64,000 bases of DNA from Chrysemys picta bellii. Its lineage: Eukaryota > Chordata > Testudines > Emydidae. A program made the position numbers and the translations under genes. The stretch's first letter is position 1. Each line of letters starts with the position of its first letter. The DNA lies in the NCBI RefSeq assembly GCF_011386835.1, contig NC_088792.1, positions 58,284,081 through 58,348,080 of the forward strand, read 5' to 3'. Shown piece by piece: positions 39,701 to 51,700 of this stretch. The notes under the pieces were generated by a model. That model was not told the DNA's origin, made no database searches, and worked only from the letters and a program-made list of their open reading frames with translations.

Positions 39701-42700
39701 GATGAGGCTCTGGATTACAATGATTTCATCAGCAACAAACATGAAAACAAACGTTTAAGACACAGAAAGGAAAGAGAAAGGATTAGGATTTAAGGGGGCC
39801 TATAATTAGTTCACTAACATTAGAACACTAGAATTAAAATAAATGTATATTAAATGACAGAAGCTCAAAAACAACAGAGGAAAAAGAGAAGTAAGCATCA
39901 CTACAATAAAGTCACTTACCAGTATCTGAAATGTATGCATGTAGTTGTGCTGACTCGTCAGAAGAGACATTTGAAAGGTCATCTAAGGACTGGAGGAAAT
40001 AAAAAGATCATAGGTATATCCCTCTATTTGGAAAGAGATTTTGCTTATTCACCTACTTATTTAATTTTAAAGCACTTAATTCACAGTTTTGAATGGAACA
40101 GTTTTATAAACATAAATAGTATTAAAATTATAAATATTTCCAATATCTGACAACTACAATTTCTGTTTTTATGTTGAGCCCCTATTTAAGAAGTTTCACT
40201 TCTACTAATTTCTATTAGATCTTCGCTATCTTTAAAAAAAGACCACAAAAAAAAAAAAAAAAAAAAAAAAACCCTCACAATTTGATGACTACCACCACCA
40301 CATTTGTCACACCTTCATCTACTAGCCTTATTCCTGGCCAAAAACAACAACAACACAGATTTAGGTTTTGATCTGATAAGGCTCCGAGTCTGTCACGGAG
40401 GCCACAGATTTCATGACTTTCTGGGACCTCCGTAACTTCTGCAGCTTGCTGGTGCGCCTGACTCTAGGTCCAGCTGTACTGCCCCCCAGAGCTAGCTGTA
40501 CTGCCCCCGTCCCAGAGCCACCACCCACAAACAACAGCGGGCGCCCTGGAGCACTCAACCCAGCACCAACGGGTGCCCCGGAGCCCCCCAGAACGCCCAA
40601 GACTTAGTCATGGGTATACAATGCAATCCATGGACAGGTCATGGGGCAGTGAATTTTTGTTTATTGCCCATGACCTGTCCATGACTTTACTAAAAATACC
40701 CATTAAATCTTAGCCTTATATCTGATCTACATGTACCCTCTTTTTATAGAGCATTTGCAAATGCAAAATAATATTATAGACATAGTAGATATTGGTATCA
40801 AGAATTAATAAATGTTATATACTGTTGCTTCACATGATTGCACTACTCTCTTCTATCAAAATAAGTAAAAAATATTACATAAGTTGATGAACTGTGTAGT
40901 GAGTCGGTGTGGCTCCCCTCCTGCCCAGAAGAGGGAGCCCACGTGCAGACCCCAGAGTGGGTGGGACCACCACCGCCTGTCCACGCCCCCCGGAAGTCAA
41001 GGGGCGGGACAGGAAGTATAAAGGCCGGCCGCCAGAGCTCAGTCGGCGGCCAGCCACCACAGGGAGCAGACGTGCGGCCGGGAGCTCCCGGCCAGGAGAC
41101 CGTCGAAGACCGAGGCCTGGACCCTAGCTGGCCTGAGCTACCCCGGGCCCGCTACGAGGAGGAGCCGCCGGAGCCCGTTCACGCCCGACACTGGGAGAAT
41201 CCCTGGGAACCCCATCCCACCAACCCGGAGGGCGAGACTGCACCCGAACCCCTTCGCCCCTGCTGTTACCCAGAGGAGCCGCCCGAGGACCGTTGGCCTG
41301 ACTTCCCGGCAGAGCTACCGGACCTGCCACCGAGCCCTGGCCGAGAGGAGCCCATGCAGATGGACCGGCCTGAGCCCGGCGCGACGAACGAGGTAGGCTC
41401 TGAGGGGGATCACGGAAGTGGCCCGGGGGTAGCCGACCCCGGTCCGGCTGCAACTGAATGTGAGCCAATGTCAGTGTGTTGCGGTCTGGATACCCCACTG
41501 ACCAGCAGCGGCAGTAACCGCTGCTAGGGCCCCGGGCTGGAACGCAGTGGAGTGGGTGGGCCTGCGTTCCCCCCTGCCACCCCCGCTCACGGGTGGCAGG
41601 CATCCCCCTCACCCAACACTCGGCTACAGAAAGCCTAGGCGTGCCTTGCCTGGGCTCTGAACTAGTTGCTCGCTCAGCCCCTGCAAATAAGGGCCTGAGC
41701 TTACCTGTGTTTGCCCCGCCCTGATCCAGGGCCTGGGCTCTGAACTAGTTGCTCGCTCAGCCCCTGCAAATAAGGGCCTGAGCTTACCTGTGTTTGCCCC
41801 GCCCTGATCCAGGGCCTGGGCTTTGAACTATTTGCTCGCTCAGCTCCCTGCAAACAAGGGCCTGAGCCTAACTGTGTTTGCCCCGCCCTGATCCAGGGCC
41901 TGGGCTTTGAAGTAGTTGCCCGCTCAGCCCCTGCAAACAAGGGCCTGAGCTTACCTGTGTTTGCCCCGCCCTGATCCAGGGTCTGGGCTTCTGAACTGCT
42001 TGCTGACTCAGCTCCCTGCAAACAAGGGCCTGAGCTTAACTGTGTTTGCCCCGCCCTGATCTAGGGCCTGGGCTCTGAACTGTTTGCTCGCTCAACCCCT
42101 ACAGTCAAGGGCCTGAGCTTTACTGTGGTCGCTCCGGCCCTGCACCAAAGAGCCGGAGCTTCGGGACTAACTGACTGCTTGTTCCCACAGTAGTGAGTCG
42201 GTGTGGCTCCCCTCCTGCCGGAAGGGTCGAGCCCCGGCTAGGACCTATTACAAACTGGATGAAAGAACTACATCCTTTTAATTGAACTAAGAGTAGACAA
42301 AATATTCCTCAGCAAGAGATTTTGCCCTTATGTCATATGTAGGAGTACACTGTCAGTTGGGTTGATGCCTTGTCTCCCAGTTCACAATCTGTGACCCACA
42401 AAAGTGCCCATGTGTATTGGGGTATGCAACCCACAATGATTAGTAGCTTGGGACCCATCTGGCTTTGCAAGCATTGGGTGAGGCCAGATGGGTCCCAAGC
42501 TACTAATCAGGCTGCAAGCCAGGGAGCTAATTGAGGAGGAATGGGCTCACCTGGGCAGGAACTGGCAGGGCCTGTAGAAAGCCAGGTAGCTAGCAAGAGG
42601 GTAGAGATTGGCAGCTAGGGAAGGGCAGTTACTCTCTGGAAAGGGGGAAGAGTGTATGAGTCTGCAGGAAGGCAGGCTGCACAGACTCTCTGAGAGGAGG

Positions 42701-45700
42701 GAGTGGAGAAGCTGGCAAACCCAGAGAAAGGGAGAACCAGTTAAGTAGAAAAGCCCAGGGAAACAGCAGCAAGGTCAAAGGCAGTTCAGGCCTAGGCTGC
42801 ATGTTATCAGGTCCCTGGACTGGAACCCAATGTAGTGGGTGGGCCTGGGTTCCCTTACCAGCCACTGGGTAGTGGCTCAGGGTGCTGGAGACACCAGACA
42901 ATTGGTCTGGAAAGATTGTGATTTCCTTAGAAGGGGAAGGAAATAGTGACCTGACTGGAGGACCAAGCCATAGACCTGAAGCGGCAATACCGAGCGTGTG
43001 AGAGGACACATACAGAGAGAAGATGATGGATGAAGAGACTACAGAGGAGGGCGCAGCACAAGACAGAGCTAGTTGTCAGAGCAACCAGCAGGAGGCATCA
43101 TGAATGGAGAGGGAACCCCATCACACCATGTTTTCATTAAGAACACATTTTACAGCTATTTGATATTATTAATTACCCAGTTAACTTATTTGTTCTTGGA
43201 TAGATTTCTAATGAACTAGATTTGGGGCTGCAAATTATCGGCAAGTGCAAAAAGTGTGGGGACAATTGTGTTCACAAGAAGAGAAACAAAAAAGAAAACA
43301 TGTTAAGTTTTAATGTTACTGTATTTTTTAAAAATACGGAAGACAGAAACAGTACATTAAAGGTATTTACATGTACTGATGTCTAAAGGTGGCAAGGATA
43401 CCATGTCCAGATTTTCCAATCCCTAACTAATAAATGTGCACATTAGGTGTACATATGTAAGTGCATATTATTCATCTATACAAACCAATAACCAGTTAAA
43501 CTTCTGAACAGCTTTATGTGTGCACAGATATCTAGTTTATGTTCACAACTGTATATTTCTAGCTTTGAAACCTGATTCAGTTCCATTAAGCTAATATTTG
43601 TGCAATTTTTATAGGCACAAGAGCATACACCTCTGGAAGAGATATGATGTGAAAAAACACCACTACCACCACCAGTGTAAATTCTATATTATGGACCCAT
43701 TTAGATAATATCTGTATAACAATTTGCAGTACATGCACAATAACTATTTATCAATGGTTCTGTACATCATCTCAAATCATTAGACTACATTTCAATATAT
43801 CAGGTAAGATTCATCTACAATATAAATCAACTGCAAAAAGTTAAGATACATCAGTATTGTATTTTAAAATTATCTTAAACATAAGGTACAAAAATATACT
43901 TTGCTCTAACCATCTAGAATCTAAAACAACTGATTTACAAAAATTAGCTCTTAGGCTGAGATTGTCCTCCAAATAAGTCTGAAATACATTCTTATGATCA
44001 AGTTATAAATTGCTAAAAACGTAGTTTTATAGTGGAAATGGTAGCAACCACTTAACTAGTTTGGCCATGCTGGGAAGTGCATTGATGAATGAGTAAACCG
44101 AACACATTATGGTTACTCTATGATTATTTACCACAATAGGTAAGAAGGTGTGGGGGTGTTGGGTTTTTTTTTATTTGGGTTTTTTGTTAGAGATATTAGG
44201 ACATTTAAAATTAGAAATAGTTTTACATAAAAACGTTTTATACAAATTACATTTAGTGAAGCACAAATTAATCCAAATGCAAAAAAATATTTTGTCATCA
44301 AGACAGTTAATGTATTGCCGTGAGCTACAAAATATTGCAAGTCAGCAACCTTAGAAATAACTTTTTTCCTATTCATAGATTGTTCTGCTTTATGTAACTA
44401 AGTGACACAAGGGAGCTGTATTATTTGAGTAGACATATTCCACGCATGGAACTCAGCCAGAAAAAAAAAATCCACTGGTATTCAAACACCTGCACAAGCA
44501 TTGCAAACCAGAAATAGCATTAAATGTTACAAACCTAAGAAAGTAAAAAGTTCCTCCACATATGCAGACCTTTTTTATAACAGCATATCCCACCACTAAC
44601 ATGTCCTTGACACACTGTGAGCAAATCATTTTTACAATGAGATTATGAAATGTGGTAATCAAAGAGTAAATTATATTTTAAAAGTTTAATACCGAATTCA
44701 CAAACATGCAGATAATACATAATTGTGTAACTATCAAGGTTTTATACCTGCTTTAGTTTGGGGTGGCCGCACTAATTATGGTTGGGGAAGCTATGATTAA
44801 GTTATGCAGGTAAGCACCAAGACTAATAAATCCACCATTCCTTACCCCCATCAAATATTCAGGATTTGCCAATATTAATAAAATAATACCACCACTACCA
44901 CACAGAAAAACTATTGAGGAAATTTATTTTTTTTAAAGAATCAATATAGAAATCATAGTTGTGTGAAATTTTATAACCTACACTGTACTTGCTACAGTAA
45001 AATTACTTCAGCTGGATTATTTTTCTCTAGTTTTTATTTTATGTGTTTGATATCGATTATATATAGACCATTTCCTTTTAACAGTTGATTAGTCAGTTTC
45101 CCCTGTTTTTGTGTGTTTTACATAACAGATGAGAAGAAAAAGAAAATATGATTGCAAAACCACAAAAATTGGCAGGGGAACTCCAAGATACATGTAGAAT
45201 GATAAACTACTTTCAATTCATTTTTTAAAACTGACTAGCTGTCAAGTTAATTGTGAGGACTAGCGTTTGTATCCCTCTGCCTTTATAGCCAGGTAACTAG
45301 GTTATGATGAATCACACTGTAGAGACTCAGAGTCAAAAACTTCCCTAAAGAACAACCTAGAACATTTGCTAGCCATGAAAAGTAATGCCTTCAAATTCAG
45401 ATTTCAGACCTTTCTAGACTTGAAGTAAGGGCTGAGCCCCAGTGTATAAGGTTCCCATCTCTTTTCTTGAGAACAGAGATGGGCTTCAAAGGCCTGGTCC
45501 ACACTAATCCCCCACTTCGAACTAAGGTACGCAATTATTAACGTAGCTGAATTCGAAGTACCTTAGCTCGAACTTACCACGGGTCCAGACGCGGGAGGCA
45601 GGCTCCCCCGTTGATGCCGCATACTCCTCTCACCGAGCTGGAGTACCGGCGTTGACGGCGAGCACTTCCGAGATCGATCTGGGATCGATTTATCGTGTCT

Positions 45701-48700
45701 AGACAAGACGCGATAAATTGATCCCAGAAGATCGATTGCTTACCGCCGGACCCGGAGGTAAGTGTAGACCTACCCAAAGTCACCACACTTACGTACAGAA
45801 AACGGTCATAGGAGCACAGCTGAATCTTGCTTGGGCCTCAGCCAGCTGTAATTTAGGGGAACACACAGAGAGGAAAAGGAGGAAGCATACTTGGGCAGGC
45901 TGATTTTTTTTTTAAATGGCTGTGGAATGTGCTTAGGGATTTGGAATGTTAGAATAAGTCCTGTTGGAAAAAATTAGTCGCAAAAGGGCAGGTAAGGGGC
46001 TCAAAAGTGTATGATAAACAAGTTTATCACATAACTATTACCTTCACATATGTGTTTCAAAGTAGCAGCCATGTTAGTCTGTATCCGCAAAAAGAACAGG
46101 AGTACTTGTGGCACCTTAGAGACTAACAAATTTATTTCAGCATAAGCTTTCGTGTGCTGCAGCTTAGAACACATACAAACTTTATGGCTACAAATATTTA
46201 TTAAAAATTACAGAGGAGTCAAATAATTGAACTGGTTCTTCAGTTCTGATTAGCTATTTCAAAACTTTTATTCTAAAAGGAAACTACTGAAATCTGCAAG
46301 ATTGATATTTATATATTTTGAACAATTATTTGTATAACTAATGTAAATCAGAATTTAGAATTTCATTTACAAACTTCTAAATTTGTTCAAGCCATATCTT
46401 GAAAGCTAATCATCTCTAGCAACCTTACAATTTCATAGGTGTATTATTTTTCAGAAAGTTATTCCTTGTAGATTTGCATGGTTTCAAGGTGCTCCATCAA
46501 TGTAAAAGGTATTTCCTTTTCACCTAATCTCATACCTACTTAAGAAATCATTTAGGAATGAACGTATGTTTCTACATAAATTAAAATAATTGTAGATGAA
46601 TGTGTCCCATTTCCATGAGAGACAGAATAATAAATTGTACATGTTTTAAAACACAGGGAAAGGGCTGAAAAGTAAATCTGTATTCTGTGGATAAATGAAC
46701 AGTTTTAGGTTTGCTTAATCAGTTCAACAGGAATGTAGGCTTATGTTTTCAGAAAAGCAACTGCAGTAAAATCAAAACCCTCATGTCTACATACTTTAAA
46801 CTATTTTATAAGGCTTCTATAATGTTGAAAAAAGCCCAAGGCACTTACCAAATTTATGCTGCTTGTAGGGGACCCATTAAAAGATTCTGCAGGAAAAAAA
46901 TCAATTTAGAATTCAGAAAATACTTTCTAAACTGTTGCTGCATCTAAGAGTCATGCAATAGAAATAAAATGATCTCAGCTGAAACACAACAAAACGTTAA
47001 AGAAAAATAAATAATTTGTGGCACACACCCAATTCCAAGTGTCTAAGCTCCTAAAGGTTCCAACCACAACATCTAAATGAAAATGTGTGTGCACCTGCAG
47101 CTAGAAAAGAACAGAGTATTCATACACTACAGAACAATTTGTGATTTTAGGTTCAGGGTATCACATGGAGTCATCATAGATGCTCAAGCATTAAAAGTGC
47201 AAATATGAAAGTAACCTTACGTTTGACTAAAATCCCTATATATTTTACATTAACTATTGAATTTAGTCTCCAAACATAACATACTAACTTTACTTGGGAC
47301 AACAGAGCTGCTTTTCTCTACAAACAGTTAGTGCATGACCAGTTGCGTTGTAAAACTACCTTGCACTAGCCTGCTGCATGCTAATTGTCCAATTGGACCT
47401 TGCTACCACACACTAAAAGTTCTGTTTTGAAATGGCAGTAGATCAAATGGCAGCAGGCTATGGTAGATTTACACCCCAGCTTATCACTCACTAATTGTTT
47501 GTATAGTCAAGCCCTCAGTGACTTGCCCAAGGTCTCAAAAGGAAGTCTGTGGTTGAGCCAGGAACCAAACCTTAGTCTCCCATGTTCCAGTCCAGTTCCC
47601 TATGCATCTGGCCATCATTCTTACAAGGGTAGCACAAAGCAAGGAAACAGCTTGCTGGGGGGCTGAAGGCTATCCTTTAAGTCCCCAATTTCCCGATCCA
47701 TTCCTCCCAACCCCCATCCTCCCATATGCTCACAAACCCAGGTCAGCTCCCCAGGTACACCATACAACAGCACATAGAAGTACTGGCAGGGGTGGGGGAT
47801 GCAGAGAGAAACTTTGCTCAACTATCCAGTAGTTGCTCAGGACAGATCTACACTTACATGTAGCAGCACTGCTGCACCGCTGTAGCGCTTCAGTGAAGAT
47901 GCCACTGTGCTGATAGGAGAGCTTCTCCCATCAGCGTAATTACTCCACCTCTGCGAGAGGCAGTAATTATGTCTCCCAATGATATAGCGCTGTCTACGCC
48001 GGGGGTTAGGTTGGTATAATTTCATCGCTTCTGGGTGTGGATTTTTCACAACATTGAGCAACATAATTATACCAATGTAAGTTTGTAGTGTAGACCTGAC
48101 CTCAGAATTCCTCTTCCCTTTTCATCCTTTACCTGTCACCCAACATAAAGCACCACTTCCCCCTCTTCATACATAAAGCCGAAATTCCCCCATTCCTCAC
48201 TTACCTGCCATCCCCTCTCCCCACACACACATCATCACACCCTCTCTATAGCCACCCTTTGGCATACACATTTGTGGTTGGTTATATGTTAGAAGTGCAA
48301 GGGATTTTATCATGAACATAAATAGCCAAACGCACTTGGATTCGTGTGATGTTTGGTTGTTATGGCATGTGTTTGAAAATTGCATTAACCTGCTATTTAT
48401 TTCATGTAAAAACTATGTTTGCTTAAAGTTTCTCAGTGCACATCCCATCAACAAAGGATTTTGTTTGGGGCTAGCATACACACAAAGGAAGTCCCACACT
48501 CATGTCTACAAGGAAATGTTAGCTCTTCTTTACTTTGTTATTCTTGCCTCATCATAAAAGGACAAAAAAGCCACCTTGTTTGTACCATGAGAAAGCCACG
48601 AATTGGCTTTCATTATGAAATATCTGGACAAACAGTCGGCTAGCAGCAAAAACCAAACATGGAATGTGATTCAATGAATGCCAAAACAATATCAGGACAT

Positions 48701-51700
48701 CAGTTAAAGGAAATTTCTGTAATCTATTCATCATTCTAGAGCCTACAAAGAAACAAAGATTTTAAAATAAAGAATTTTATTCTGGAACCATAGAAAAAAT
48801 GGTATTGTCCAATTTCTCTCATGAATGGAACTAAGATGTGGTAATCAATTTTATCACTATTTTTTATTAATACAAAATAATGAGAAATATCAAAATAAAG
48901 AATAAATGCTAGCAAAACTGCATTCAATATCAAATTTGGAGATAACATAGTTCCTTGTTTATAAGGCACTGTGAGACAACACCTAGAACACTACATTCAT
49001 TCATGGAGCATTTCAATAATAGAGGGATGTCCACAAACAGAAGAGAATTCTGAGGAAACAAAATTATTAATGGAACAGAGTTACTAATATGAATTGTAAG
49101 AACTAGATTGTGAAGCTGGGTCAAATAACTAAAAAGGATATAATAAACATGAAAACTCTAAATCACAATAATGGGTAGATATAAAGGTATGTCAAATAGT
49201 TTGGGGATGAAGCAGAAAAGTTGACAGAATACCCTGGGTTGTGTTTGACTGACACGACCTTCTCAAAGACAATCGGGAAAGCCCCGTCAACTGAGCTATT
49301 TAAAACTGGACAAACATTGGACAATATATTGTAGTGAAAAACTATTTTGGGAGAAGTATAAATGATGACATTAAATTGGAGACCTGTTTGTTCTTCTATA
49401 GATGTTGCTAGAGAACATCACTAGAGGGCATAAAAGTACACAATAATTACATCTTTCATCTTCAGCTGTTTCTCTACTTTGTTTATATGTATATACATTT
49501 TAGCATCTAGATTGGTTTTTTTTAAAAGCCTCCATTATATTGGTAAGGATCAAATGTGATATAAGTTTAGTTATCCTCAAACCCTGTATCATTTTGTATA
49601 AGTCATAAGAGAAAAACGGGGCTAAATCTGTATAATCTAGAAAAAGACAACTCAGGAAACAGGATCATAGTCTGAGATAAAAATATAAAATAAAAAAGGG
49701 AGCTATTCCCAGGCCAGATGATACAGAGATGAGGAACAATGGCCTGAAGCTATAAAAACTAAGATTTTAACTAGTTATTGAATTAAGACCTTTATTCCTC
49801 AATGGAATCTAGCACTTTCTGTTTAGAAGTGGCTATAGTAGTGATCATTTTTAAATTTTTAGAGAGCCTTCAGAACACTCATCTCATGCATTTTCATTTT
49901 ATACTCACAAATAAGTGGTACACACATAATGCATGTGTACTCATGTGCACAACAGTGTACACACTTTCATAAAATGAGCCATATTGCTTAATATGTCAGG
50001 ACATAATGACATCACAATAGAGATTACATTTGGAAGTGAGTTGGCAAACTTCATCACTTCCCTTCATGCAACGTATCTGGAGAAAATCTGAGCTAAAGCT
50101 ATATATTTATTTTACTCAGTGCCTCTAGTGGGAAAGTTTTCACTCAGCTTTATATAAAATCAGCTAAATCAGGAATCTAAATGTAAAAATCTCAAGCTTC
50201 AGTTCATCACAAGGATTAGTGATAAAGATAGCTATTAAATATATACCAATAACTGGATTACAATTTATCTAGAAGTTTAGCATCTGTGACATACTGTGTA
50301 CATTTAATTTAATAAAATGAATCTAAATACTGTTTAACATCAGTTAGTAAAGTTAAATAAAATGTGTAACTCTTTCAGAACTCCACATATAGTAGGAATG
50401 CTTGTTTTTCTCTTCTATTCTATCAATAAAAAAACAAGTCCAAGAGAATGAGCTTTAACTAGTTCTAAAAGCTTGAAGGACATGGTGACCATGTAGAACG
50501 GAATGTGGGAAGGAAATACAGCAAACCAATATACATTTATAATTTGAAAAGTCAGACTGAAAATTCTGATTGCTTGACTGCTTAATATTTAAGTGGAAAT
50601 ACAAGGCTAAAAAGGAAAAGTAATTGTTCATGACCTTACCGCCTTCCCCATCATCTGATCCTCTGAAACTAGGATCCTTCAGCATATCCAGTTCAGCTAA
50701 CATGCGCACATACAGAGCATTTTGTTTGAATGAAGGGTAAAATCTTTCATCCCGCAGCATCAAGTCATACACCTTATTGATTTAAAATACCAAGATTACC
50801 AAAGCTAATAATTAACATAAGTTTCTAAACACACATTTTTATTAAAATGTGCATGACAAATTGTTTATGTGAACACAACATCTCTCACACGCACTCCCTT
50901 TTTGGGGGTTTTCTTTAAATCCTGTTGCTGTATTATAAATATGCTTTGGTTCACGTGAAGCACAGTTAACAATGCACTTTTAAAACAAGGTGTGATATTA
51001 CTGGTTCTAATAATATTGCCCTTTGAAAGTATAGAGAATATCTGCTCAACCAGACAAAATCTTGCTTACCAGTAAAAAGATTAAAAAATGTCTCCCCCTT
51101 TGTTGTAGATATATTTTACCTTTTTTCACATCTAATAGCGCCCTAATATTTTAACAGCATTTCTGGAAGTTATTCATTGCAATAGCAACATACACCTCTA
51201 CCTCAATACAACGCTGTCCTCGGGAGCCAAAAAATCTTACCACGTTATAGGTGAAACCACGTTATATCAAACTTGCTTTGATCTGCTGGAGTGTGCAGCC
51301 CCGCCCTGCCGGAGCACTGCTTTACCGAGTTATATCAGAATTCGTGTTATATCGGGATAGAGGTGTACTTGCAAAAAAAAAAAAAAACTTGCCTAAAAAT
51401 GTCCTAGCTCAGGAACAAAAATATACTAACCCATCCTTACCTTGATGATATTATTAAAAGTAGTGGGACTTAAGCACATGTTTAAATGGGTCCTCAATAA
51501 GGATGCTTTCCTAAACTGGAGCTTTAACACACAGATATCAATATCACCCTAATTATAACAATGCCAAAAAATTACTATCATATGTACATCTTTTTTCCCC
51601 ACTTGCTTTTAAAACAATGAACTAGTTATGAGGTCTGTGTACTGGAACTGTAAAACAGCATAGGATGACTAATCTAAAATTGAAGAAAAGTTTGATTGTT

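Larger units (their letters stand above)
40895..42252 (+). mobile_element. LTR-type element (TG...CA, 5-bp target duplication) with promoter and ORF
   Basis: Starts TGTAGTGAGTCGG and ends GACCTATTACA, with AACTG at 40890-40894 and 42253-42257, the hallmarks of LTR-retroelement integration. A GC box (GGGGCGGGAC) and TATA box (AAGTATAAAGG) lie near 41001-41024, followed by an ORF and a tandem array. The first 31 bp recur near the right end (from about 42191), giving direct terminal repeats of about 60 imperfect bp. It may be a solo LTR of a larger element, or a miniature element with short terminal repeats. No gag, protease or reverse transcriptase was seen. Confidence 0.75.
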
